Shown here: piece by piece, positions 1 through 6,008 of the stretch
Layout: each line of letters opens with the position of its first letter
Numbering within the stretch: position 1 is the first letter of the stretch
DNA from: Actinomycetota bacterium
GTDB taxonomy: Bacteria; Actinomycetota; Thermoleophilia; Solirubrobacterales; 70-9
Assembly: GCA_005884985.1 (NCBI GenBank)
Contig: VAYK01000060.1
Location: 1-6,008, forward strand
Direction of reading: 5' to 3'
DNA length: 6,008 nucleotides
The notes under the pieces: model-generated
Told to the model about the DNA's origin: nothing
Database searches by the model: none
Seen by the model: the letters and a program-made list of their open reading frames with translations, nothing else
Made by a program: the position numbers and the translations under genes

Positions 1-717
1 GGAACGGAACCCAGGCCTCGGCCCAGGCGGACAAGATCGACACGCTGCTCAACGTGATGATCGTGCTGTCGTCGTTCGTGTTCGCGATCGTCCTGGTGAT
101 GCTCGGCTACTGCATCTGGAAGTACCGGGCGAAGCCGGGCGACGAGTCCGACGGCGAGCCGATCCACGGCAACACGAAGCTCGAGATCACCTGGACCGCT
201 ATCCCGACCGTGATCGTCCTGTTCGGGGCGATCTACAGCTGGATCGTCCTCGGGGACATCGAGACCAAGGCCGCGGACGCGCTCCCCGTCGACGTTACCG
301 CCCAGCAGTACGAGTGGACCTTCGCCCGATGGGCGTCAGCTGGAGGTGCATCTGACGTCGCTCGACGTGATCCATTCATTCTGGGTGCCGGAGTGGCGGA
401 TCAAGCGCGACGTGGTTCCGGCCGGGCCCGGCGGCAACGACATCGACAACTCGGTCGAGGTGACGCCCGACAGGCTGGGGACCTACAACGTGGTCTGTAC
501 CGAGCTCTGCGGGTTCGGCCACGCCACCATGCGAGCGCTGGTGAAGGTCGTGCCGGAGAGGGACTTCAACCGCTGGCTTGGACACCAAAAGCAGGTGGTG
601 CCGCAGCCGGGCACCCCCACGGGAGATACGACCGGCGTGCCCTCCGGCGGGACGTCGTCGGGTGGTACGACGACGACCTCCCCCGCCACCACCACGACCC
701 CGACTGGAGGGCAATAG
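1..717 (+). pseudogene. coxB: Cytochrome c oxidase subunit II, 5' partial, reading frame broken
   Basis: Subunit II takes electrons from cytochrome c through its CuA centre and passes them to subunit I. The frame is already open at base 3, so the true start and any signal peptide lie upstream. Two membrane segments are visible (about 54-125 and 195-250), followed by the start of the periplasmic cupredoxin domain (QQYEWTFA). The frame then breaks near 324-328 and the rest continues in the frame of base 346, ending at the TAG at 715-717. That part carries the CuA ligands: His at 373 (DVIHSFWVPEW) and the motif CTELCGFGHATM at 496-531, which supplies both Cys, the Glu, the second His and the Met. 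The C-terminus is a Thr/Gly/Pro-rich tail with no fused cytochrome c domain. Family identity is certain. Whether the gene is truly broken or the break comes from assembly cannot be told here. Confidence 0.9.
318..333 (+). other. Frame break with missing codons inside coxB
   Basis: Upstream codons read WTFA in the frame of base 3; downstream codons read PDGRQLEVHLTS in the frame of base 1. Subunit II proteins normally have about a dozen more residues here, roughly a YP-x-x-G turn followed by a strand ending in L-P-x-G-R. The break therefore looks like a deletion of some 35-45 bases, not a single-base slip. All copper ligands lie downstream of it and are intact. Confidence 0.75.
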
Positions 718-738
718 GCAGTGAGTAGACCTCCGACC

Positions 739-748
739 GAAGGTGGAG
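739..748 (+). promoter_or_regulatory. Ribosome binding site of coxA
   Basis: The purine-rich stretch GAAGGTGGAG ends just before the TTG at 750. If AAGG (740-743) pairs with 16S rRNA, the spacing to TTG is 6 bases. No comparable site precedes the next candidate, ATG at 777, so the TTG start is preferred. A TAG at 726-728 bounds the frame upstream. Confidence 0.5.
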
Positions 749-749
749 C

Positions 750-2625
750 TTGGTAGCGGCGCTTAAGAAGCCCGGCATGGCGCGCGGAGGGCTCGGGCTC
801 CTGCTCGGCGGCGCGTTCGGGTTCGGGCTGGTGGTGGTGCTGCGGACGCTCGCCGGGCTGCCGACCTTCCAAACCCAGCAGACCGGCTACCCCCAGGTGA
901 TCGTTCCCGCGATCTTCATGCCGATCGGCTTCCTCGCCGGGCTTGGCGCCTTCGACTACTGGTTCCGGTGGGCGAGCGGCGCGCCCACCTACCCGGCAGA
1001 GCTCGAGCACAAGGATCACGGCGCGCACTCCTGGAGGGACTACTTCAAGTTCAACACCGATCACAAGGTGATCGGGATCCAGTACATCTGCACCACGTTC
1101 ATCTTCTTCTTCGTCGGCGGGGCGATGGCGATGATCATGCGCGCGGAGCTGGCGCAGCCCGGGACCCAGATCGTCGAGCCCGGCACCTTCAACGGGCTGT
1201 TCTCCGCTCACGCCGCGATCATGATCTTCGTCTTCGTGATCCCCGTGTTCGCTGGGATCGCCAACTACGTGCTGCCGCTGATGATCGGGGCGCCGGACAT
1301 GGCGTTCCCGCGCCTCAACGCGCTCAGCTTCTGGATGCTGCCCTTCGCGGGGCTTCTGTTCGTGGGCAGCTTCCTGATGCCCGGCGGCGCGTTCGACGCC
1401 GGCTGGACGGGCTACGCGCCGCTGTCCACCGGGGCGCCGCTCGGCCAGTCGTTTTTCAACCTCGGCGTCCAGTTCGCCGGCTGGTCGTCGGTGGCGACCG
1501 CCATCAACTTCCTGGTCACGATCATCACCATGCGGGCGCCGGGCATGAACTTCTGGCGCATGCCGCTGCTGGTCTGGGCGAACATGTCGACCTCACTGCT
1601 CGTGGTGGCCGCGACCCCGTTCATCGCCGGGGTGCAGTTCCTGGTCCTCTTCGACCGGGCCCTGCACACGAACTTCTTCCAGGAGCTGAACGGCGGCGAC
1701 GTGCTCAGCTACCAGCACATCTTCTGGTTCTACTCGCACCCGGCCGTCTACATCATGATGCTGCCGGGCTTCGGCATCGTCTCCGAGGTGATCTCCACCA
1801 ACGCCCGCAAGCCGATCTTCGGCTACCGGTTGATGGCCATGGCGCTGATCGGGATCGTGGTGCTGAGCTACACGGTATGGGCCCACCACATGTTCGTCTC
1901 CGGGATGTTCAGCTGGTTGCGGATCCCGATGATGATCACGACGCTCCTGATCGCCGTCCCGACGGGGATCAAGATCTTCTCGTGGCTGGGCACGCTGTTC
2001 GGGAGCGTGCTGCACCTGCGCTCCACCGCGATGCTGTTCGCCCTCGCCTTCATCGTCCGACATCCACGTCTCCGACACGTACTTCATCGTGGCCCACATC
2101 CATTTCGTGCTCTTCGGCGGCTCCGTGTTCACGATCTTCGCCGGCATCTACCACTGGTTCCCGAAGATGACCGGGAAGATGTACGACGAGAAGCTGGGCA
2201 GGGCGCACTTCTGGCTCACCCTGATCGGCATGTACGGGACCTTCCTGCCCATGCACTGGATCGGGATGGAGGGGATGCCGCGCCGGGTCGCCGACTACTC
2301 GGCCCAGTTCGGGGACTGGAACCTGCTGATCTCATGCTTCGCCTTCCTGCTCGGCGCCGCCCAGCTGATCTTCCTCTACAACATGATCGTCAGCTGGCGG
2401 TGGGGGCCGCTCGCGGGAGCCAACCCGTGGCGTGCGAAGACGATCGAGTGGCTGGTCTCCTCGCCGCCTCCGATCTTCAACTTCGACGAGGTGCCACGTG
2501 TGGTGGGCGGGCCGTATGAGTACGGCGTGCCGGGAGCGCGCCATGCGATCATCGGCCCGGCCGAGGCGGAGGTGGGCGCGGCCGAGCCCGCGGTTGCCGG
2601 CACGGCGGGCGGTCCGAGCCCGTGA
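750..2625 (+). pseudogene. coxA: Cytochrome c oxidase subunit I (A2-type), reading frame broken
   Basis: Catalytic subunit of the aa3-type oxidase: reduces O2 to water at heme a3-CuB and pumps protons. Residue numbers count from the TTG start. Two extra hydrophobic segments (about 12-35 and 46-69) precede the usual start region TDHKVIGIQY (103-112). Visible ligands are His154 for heme a (FSAHAAIMIF), His330 and cross-link Tyr334 in YSHPAVY, His379/His380 for CuB (WAHHMF), and K-channel Thr405/Lys408 (PTGIKIFSW). YSHPxVY replaces the D-channel Glu of the A1 type. After FIV (436, base 2057) the frame breaks; the continuation DIHVSDTYFIVAHIH (from 2059) holds the heme a3 and heme a His at 2095 and 2101, then GMPRR and a soluble tail to the TGA at 2623-2625. 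About 17 codons of a conserved membrane helix are missing. Identity is certain; the break may be biological or an assembly fault. Confidence 0.92.
2052..2062 (+). other. Frame break with about 50 bases missing inside coxA
   Basis: The left side reads MLFALAFIV and the right side DIHVSDTYF, one base out of frame. In subunit I proteins these blocks are separated by about 17 residues containing a GG-(L/V)-(S/T)-G helix motif, none of which occurs here in any frame. One leftover base between the blocks fits a loss of about 50 bases (17 codons minus 1). The missing part would be most of the transmembrane helix just before the loop leading to the heme histidines. Confidence 0.8.
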
Positions 2626-3422
2626 ACCAGGCGCCGTCCCCCCACCAACCCGAGACCATCCGTGAGCGGGTCGAGGCTGGCGCTGAGGGGGTCGCCCTCG
2701 TCGCTCCGCAGAACCAGCCGATGGCCGGCCAGATCGTCGATCGCGACGAGGTGCGCGAGGCGGCACAGAGCCGGGTCGAGGTGACCCAGGCGGTCCTCCG
2801 AGATTTCGGAATCGAGGCGGTGGGCGCGGTGATGGACCCGGACCCGGCCCTGGCCCTGGACGACGCTGTCCGTGCTTTCGCGCCCCGCGAGGTCCTGCTG
2901 TCGTGCCTGTACGACACTCGCTTCGGGCTCACGCGCAAGGATCTGGTCGAGTGGGCGAAGCAGCGCTTCGAGGTGCCGGTAACCCATATCCCGGTGCGGA
3001 TCGAGGACGACGCGGTCCGCTGGGACGTGACCCACGCGCTGGTCGTCGCCACCCAGACCGTCGCCAGCCCCGACCTGATCGCGCATCTGAAGCGGAGGGC
3101 CGCCGAGCGTCCTCACCGCTACACCTTCATCAGCCCGCCCTCGGGCCAGCTGACGCGCGAAGAGGTCTGCGATCGCCTCGCCCACACCCTCGCCGAGCTC
3201 TACCGCTCGGACGTCGACGCCACCGGCCAGCCCATGAGCCCGGCGCCCCTCGCCGCCATCCAAAACGCGATCGAGCATTACCGCGTCGACGAGATCCTGA
3301 TCTCGACCCTCGCCGGAGAGCAGTCGAAGTGGCTGCGGGAGGGGCTGATCGATCAGGTCAGGTCGATGACGGACAAGCCCGTGGAGCACATCGAGGCAGG
3401 TCGTGCGGAGGTGCCGGCCTGA
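2622..3422 (+). CDS. Two-domain Usp-like protein within the cox operon
   Basis: A 266-residue soluble protein with no signal peptide or membrane segment. The GTG start overlaps the coxA TGA in GTGA and its own TGA overlaps the coxC ATG, so it is translated with the oxidase genes. It contains an internal duplication: residues 72-123 (DPDPALALDDAV, then REVLLSCLYDTR, then FEVPVTHI) align with 203-257 (PAPLAAIQNAI, then VDEILISTLAGEQSKWLR, then DKPVEHI). Each copy looks like the C-terminal half of an alpha/beta nucleotide-binding fold of the universal stress protein type, and only the second copy has a full N-terminal half (from about 134). I do not see the G-x2-G-x9-G-S/T ATP motif of classical UspA, so ATP binding is doubtful. 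Related proteins occur in actinobacteria, but the function is unknown; a role in oxidase assembly or respiratory stress is only inferred from position. Confidence 0.8.
   Translation: MNQAPSPHQPETIRERVEAGAEGVALVAPQNQPMAGQIVDRDEVREAAQSRVEVTQAVLRDFGIEAVGAVMDPDPALALDDAVRAFAPREVLLSCLYDTRFGLTRKDLVEWAKQRFEVPVTHIPVRIEDDAVRWDVTHALVVATQTVASPDLIAHLKRRAAERPHRYTFISPPSGQLTREEVCDRLAHTLAELYRSDVDATGQPMSPAPLAAIQNAIEHYRVDEILISTLAGEQSKWLREGLIDQVRSMTDKPVEHIEAGRAEVPA
3407..3412 (+). promoter_or_regulatory. Ribosome binding site of coxC
   Basis: GGAGGT lies 9 bases before the ATG at 3422, inside the end of the upstream gene. It is the best Shine-Dalgarno match in the window and fixes the coxC start, which also overlaps the preceding TGA by one base (TGATG). 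Confidence 0.7.
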
Positions 3423-4030
3423 TGGAGGCGCACGCGGCTGCCGCCGAGCATCACGGCCCGCCCGAGGCGCATCAGAGCTCTCGGATCGACCGCCAGACGC
3501 TCGGCATCCTCATATTCATCGTCTCGGAGGTGATGCTCTTCGGCTCGTTCTTCGCCTCCTACTTCTTCCTACGCGTGGTCGCCAACGTCGGGCCGTGGCC
3601 CCCCGACGGCCTCGAGATCCCGAAGGCGGTCGCCGGCGTCAACACCGCGATCCTGATCTCCTCTAGCTTCACGGTGCACTGGGCGCTGGAGTCGGTCCGC
3701 CGCGGCAACCGCCGCGGATTGGTGATGGGCCTAGCCGCCACCTGGCTGCTCGGCTTCACGTTCCTGTTCATCCAGCTGAACGAGTACTGGCACCTCGGCT
3801 TCAGCGCCCGCGACACCGCCTTCGGCTCGATCTTCTACGGGCTGACCGGGCTGCACGGCGCTCACGTGACCGTCGGGCTGGGCCTGCTGGCGACCGCCAA
3901 CATCCGCGCCTGGCGGGGCCACTTCACCTCGAAGCCGAAGGAGCATCTCGGCGTCGAGATCCCGGGGATCTACTGGCACTTCGTGGACGTGATGTGGATC
4001 ATCGTCTACACCACCGTCTACATCCTCTAG
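3422..4030 (+). CDS. coxC: Cytochrome c oxidase subunit III
   Basis: Membrane subunit that stabilises subunit I and sustains proton pumping. The protein has 202 residues, the short form with about five membrane helices that lacks the first two helices of the mitochondrial type. After a His-rich soluble start come RIDRQTLGILIFIVSEVMLF (first helix, with the family Glu), a helix around AVAGVNTAILISSSFTVH, a third around LLGFTFLFIQLNEYWHL, then the family signature GLTGLHGAHVTVGLGLL and the C-terminal YWHFVDVMWIIVYT. The frame is intact, unlike coxB and coxA. The start is supported by a strong ribosome binding site and by overlap with the preceding stop codon. It is the last cox gene visible: no subunit IV or further cox gene follows. 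Confidence 0.93.
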   Translation: MEAHAAAAEHHGPPEAHQSSRIDRQTLGILIFIVSEVMLFGSFFASYFFLRVVANVGPWPPDGLEIPKAVAGVNTAILISSSFTVHWALESVRRGNRRGLVMGLAATWLLGFTFLFIQLNEYWHLGFSARDTAFGSIFYGLTGLHGAHVTVGLGLLATANIRAWRGHFTSKPKEHLGVEIPGIYWHFVDVMWIIVYTTVYIL

Positions 4031-4205
4031 AAACCAGCTAGGAGAGCGGTTCTCGAGCGGCGCGTCGGTGAGGCGGGGCGTGACTTCGGCACGTCGGGTG
4101 GCCACGGCGAAGCTGCCAGCTCCGGCTGCGCCTAGTCGCACCATGCGCTGACAAGATCCGGCCGGGAGGCCCAAGCCCTCGAAGTCGCCGGGCTGGCGAG
4201 TCGCG
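4031..4205. other. Intergenic spacer after the cox operon
   Basis: I see no convincing gene. The only hairpins are weak: CGTG/CACG around 4079-4093 and CAGC/GCTG near 4119-4130, each with 4-bp stems and no T run, so no intrinsic terminator can be called. On the - strand this is the sequence downstream of the small gene at 4206-4436. It could hold more prophage debris, but nothing recognisable remains. Confidence 0.4.
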
Positions 4206-4436
4206 CTAGTCGGTTCGCGTCAGGTCCCTGAACATCAGGTGCCGGACCCAGTTCGGCTCGATGCGGTCGAGCGCAGCCTGGAATCCATCGACATTCGCCG
4301 ACGCCTGCAGGTAGTACGTCTTCCCCCCCGACGCATCGCTGGTCTCGAACGGGCGCAGCCCGGTCTTGGTCTCGAGCTCGTCCAGCAGCTTCCGACCACG
4401 TCGGGTGAGCGGGGTCAGCTCGACGATCGCGGGCAT
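4206..4436 (-). CDS. Hypothetical protein, 76 residues
   Basis: I do not recognise this family. The frame starts at ATG (4436-4434), is bounded upstream by a stop at 4457-4455 with no other start codon between, and ends with TAG at 4208-4206. Most codons end in G or C, and the product has a balanced protein-like composition (LTRRGRKLLDELE, then KTYYLQASANVDGFQAALDR, then EPNWVRHLMF), which favours real coding. It is soluble, with no signal peptide, probably an alpha/beta fold with a central helix. No Shine-Dalgarno site is visible. It lies 21 bases downstream of the end of the prohead protease remnant on the same strand, so it may be a leftover cargo gene of the same prophage or an unrelated host gene. 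Confidence 0.55.
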   Translation of the reverse strand: MPAIVELTPLTRRGRKLLDELETKTGLRPFETSDASGGKTYYLQASANVDGFQAALDRIEPNWVRHLMFRDLTRTD

Positions 4437-4457
4437 TGGCGTCGATGCTAGGGATCA

Positions 4458-4800
4458 TCAGACCTCGACCTGGCGATCCGCACCGGCTGACCGGACTTCT
4501 TGCCCATGAGCCCATCGAGCTCGCCTCGCAGCTCTTCACGGCGAGCGTTTGAGCCGCGGCGTTAGCACCGACCAGCGTCGGCCCTACTTCGAGCAGCTCG
4601 ACCTTGCTGATCTCGGTGACGCCATCGCGCTGCTTCGAGCCTCCTTCGGTGATCAGAGGAAGCCGAACGACCAGCGGGCAGCACACCTTTCTTCAGGAGC
4701 CGATGCACTTGGGCCGGCCCACTATGCCGCTGCCCTCGATGTACAACAGCCCGATGACGATGGCGATCGACTGGACGTACGTCCGAGGGTCGCCGTGCCG
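4458..4800 (-). pseudogene. Decayed HK97-type phage prohead protease
   Basis: On the - strand, pieces of one protein family can be followed in order across three frames. HGDPRTYVQSIAIV and LLYIEG (about 4797-4732) resemble the H-x-n-G-L-Y-V-E-G region of prohead proteases. AQVHRLLKKGVLP (4714-4676) then matches the conserved helix before the SFGF motif. WSFGFL (4673-4656) follows after one lost base, then EGGSKQRDGVTEI, VELLEVGPTLVGAN and AAQTLAVKS (to about 4531). After another shift come ELRGELDGLMGKKSGQPVRIAR and, restoring one base, FEV-stop ending at 4458. In this family the protease matures the capsid by cutting scaffold and capsid proteins. At least four frame changes show that the gene is dead. 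The N-terminal part is not recognisable, so the left (5') limit is approximate. No capsid or portal gene is visible nearby. Confidence 0.65.
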
Positions 4801-4838
4801 GACTGAGCGCTCGCCGAAAGTACGACGATGCCAAAAGT

Positions 4839-5870
4839 GTGGCCTCACCCGCGCTCAAGCCCGCGGCGCCGCGTTTCTTGGTTCTCGTTGGCGCCGTGCT
4901 CGCCTCATCCGTGGCGCTTGCCGCTCCAACGACGGCTGCAGCCCGCCCGAGTTGCCTGGAGCACAGGGCGACCATCGTCGGCACCAACCATCACGATCGG
5001 ATTGTCGGCACCCATCACGGGGACGTGATCGTCGGCCTACGCGGCAATGACACGATCATCAGCAACGGCGGCCGCGACGTCATCTGCGGCGGCCCCGGGG
5101 ACGACCGCATCATCGGCGGCAACTACCCGCGCCACAGCCTGAAGCGCGACAACCCGAACATCCTGATCGGCGGCCCCGGCAACGACTACATCGAGGGCGG
5201 CTTCAACGACGACTTCATCGTCGGCGACAACGCCAACCTCTCCGGCGACGCGACCGGACGCGTCGGCAGGGACGATCTCGAGGGCGAGTTCGGCGCCGAC
5301 TTCGAGGTCGGCGACAACTACTCCAACTTCAACGCGATCGGCGGCGCAGACGACTTCATTCAGGCTCAAAAGGGCAACGACACGCTGATCGGCGACAGCT
5401 ATGTCACCGGTGACGGCACCGCCAGGGGCGGAGGCAACGACCACTTCGCGTCTTCGTCGGACAACGACCTCGAGGTCGGGGACAGCTACTCTCCCCATGG
5501 GCGGGCGATCGGCGGCGGCGACGACGTGTTGAACCTCGGACCCGGCGACGACTTCGCGGTCGGCGACAGCTACACGATCACCGGCTTCGCCTCGGGCTCC
5601 GGTGTCGACCAGCTGCACATGCAGCAACAAGACGACATTGCCTACGGCGACAACTACGCCGCCAGCTCCCAGGGAGAGGTCTCGGGCGGCGCCCACGACT
5701 TCATCGGCGGCTTCAGCGGCAACGACCGCCTCATCGGTGGGCCGGGCCACGACACCTGCAACGGCGGCGCGGGGCGCGACGGCTCAGCCCAGTGCGAGTT
5801 CACGCTCGAACTGGAATCGGTTCTCGACGTACCGCTGCCCTTCAAACGCCTTTCCCCCCATCGCCTTTAG
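4839..5870 (+). CDS. Secreted RTX-like calcium-binding repeat protein
   Basis: A 343-residue acidic, Gly/Asp-rich protein. A Sec signal peptide is visible: basic start, hydrophobic core about 12-29 (FLVLVGAVLASSVALAAP), cleavage probably after an Ala near 30-36. Standard hemolysin-type nonapeptides (GG-x-G-x-D-x-h-x) follow at 66-92 and 111-128 and again at 290-314 (GGPGHDTCNGG). Between them, residues 129-299 form six tandem units of 27-30 residues, each opening GD[NS] and carrying an [AG]-x-GG-x-D-D-like core. Four Cys (39, 83, 307, 319) flank the repeats and could form disulfides. Such repeats fold as calcium-filled beta rolls; no enzyme domain is seen, so a surface or extracellular structural role is inferred. 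The GTG start gives the signal peptide but has no clear ribosome binding site, so it is tentative. The gene is intact. Confidence 0.82.
   Translation: MASPALKPAAPRFLVLVGAVLASSVALAAPTTAAARPSCLEHRATIVGTNHHDRIVGTHHGDVIVGLRGNDTIISNGGRDVICGGPGDDRIIGGNYPRHSLKRDNPNILIGGPGNDYIEGGFNDDFIVGDNANLSGDATGRVGRDDLEGEFGADFEVGDNYSNFNAIGGADDFIQAQKGNDTLIGDSYVTGDGTARGGGNDHFASSSDNDLEVGDSYSPHGRAIGGGDDVLNLGPGDDFAVGDSYTITGFASGSGVDQLHMQQQDDIAYGDNYAASSQGEVSGGAHDFIGGFSGNDRLIGGPGHDTCNGGAGRDGSAQCEFTLELESVLDVPLPFKRLSPHRL
5223..5735 (+). repeat. Six tandem GD[NS] repeats of 27-30 residues
   Basis: Unit starts fall at residues 129, 158, 185, 214, 242 and 270 of the RTX-like protein, giving lengths 29, 27, 29, 28, 28 and 30. 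Units 2-6 begin GD[NS]Y, then a variable loop of 4-7 residues, a Gly-rich turn, an Asp pair such as DDFI or DDVL, and a second Asp-containing turn ending in a hydrophobic pair. The period is about three nonapeptides, which suggests a beta-roll superrepeat. Confidence 0.75.
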
Positions 5871-6007
5871 GGGCCGCACTCCTCGTTGCGTTCCTTAGGC
5901 TCGCTGGTCCGCGTTCTCCTGCGACATCGCCTAATCCGAAAGCCCGGCGCGGCTTCGAGGGCCTCCTTCCAGCTCTCAGCGCACTCAGGACAGCTCGGTC
6001 CATCTTG
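5867..6007 (-). CDS. 3' end of a converging gene with a CPEC motif
   Basis: The - strand frame is open from the window edge to the TAA at 5869-5867, giving 46 residues: SCPECAESWKEALEAAPGF, a basic stretch with another Cys, then TSEPKERNEECGP. The CPEC pair with later Cys residues hints at a small zinc-binding segment, but the family is not recognised. The stop overlaps the stop of the RTX-like gene tail to tail. A second - strand frame is also open here, and the last half is less gene-like in codon use, so it could be a spurious or decayed frame. The rest of the gene lies outside the window. Confidence 0.4.
   Translation of the reverse strand, partial: QDGPSCPECAESWKEALEAAPGFRIRRCRRRTRTSEPKERNEECGP
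5937..5957. terminator. Weak hairpin after the RTX-like gene
   Basis: AAGCC (5940-5944) pairs with GGCTT (5951-5955) around a 6-base loop, and two more base pairs form across a bulged A. There is no T run on either side, and the hairpin would lie inside the converging gene fragment, so a terminator role is doubtful. Confidence 0.15.
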
Positions 6008-6008
6008 G

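Noticed and set aside
327..717. Programmed frameshift in coxB
   Set aside because: No slippery heptamer or stem-loop is evident, and conserved residues are missing at the junction, which a frameshift alone would not restore.
483..1211. Long - strand open frame across the coxB-coxA junction
   Set aside because: It is the complement of two clearly recognised oxidase genes; the product is Arg/His/Pro-rich with no family features.
968..2170. Second long + strand frame inside coxA
   Set aside because: Arg/Ala/His-rich translation of the wrong frame; coxA motifs are all in the other frame.
2376..3389. Long - strand open frame of 337 codons opposite the Usp-like gene
   Set aside because: Typical GC-rich antisense shadow: the + strand frame has an internal duplication and tight operon overlaps, while this one has none.
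4079..4130. Intrinsic terminator after coxC
   Set aside because: Only 4-bp stems and no T run.
4549..4806. + strand open frame of 85 codons upstream of the RTX-like gene
   Set aside because: It runs opposite the better supported - strand protease remnant and shows no recognisable features.
4562..4987. Single - strand open frame of 141 codons over the phage remnant
   Set aside because: Only parts of it, such as HRLLKKGVL, match the protease; other blocks lie in different frames, so it is not an intact gene.
5223..5735. CRISPR array or DNA-level repeat
   Set aside because: The periodicity is in the protein; the bases vary between units and there are no identical repeats separated by unique spacers.

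Overview
The window is GC-rich, its codons mostly end in G or C, and its core is an aa3-type cytochrome c oxidase operon. Together with a secreted protein of RTX-like repeats, this suggests a high-GC Gram-positive bacterium, perhaps a deep-branching actinobacterium (Thermoleophilia-like). That placement is inference from gene style, not from a marker gene.

Layout on the + strand: coxB (subunit II, 5' end outside the window, 1-717), coxA (subunit I, 750-2625), a gene for a two-domain protein resembling the universal stress protein (Usp) fold (2622-3422) and coxC (subunit III, 3422-4030). The last three overlap by 4 and 1 bases, so they are almost certainly one translationally coupled operon. 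The subunits would build a proton-pumping terminal oxidase: CoxB carries the CuA site that accepts electrons from cytochrome c, CoxA carries heme a and the heme a3-CuB centre, and CoxC is the membrane scaffold subunit. CoxA has the YSHPxVY signature of A2-type heme-copper oxidases and an N-terminal extension with two predicted extra membrane segments.

Both coxB and coxA are broken in frame. Each break lies where conserved residues are missing: roughly 13 codons in coxB and about 17 codons (most of one membrane helix) in coxA. These are small deletions rather than single-base slips, either real or introduced by assembly.

From 4031 onward the character changes. No clear terminator follows coxC. 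On the - strand there is a short hypothetical gene (4206-4436). Behind it, spread over three reading frames, is a decayed HK97-type prohead protease (about 4458-4800), a prophage remnant that no single open frame reveals.

The right end holds a + strand gene for a Sec-exported protein (4839-5870). It combines ordinary RTX calcium-binding nonapeptides with six tandem repeats of about 28 residues, each opening with GD[NS]. Its stop overlaps the stop of a converging - strand gene fragment (5867-6007) with a CPEC motif, whose 5' part is outside the window.
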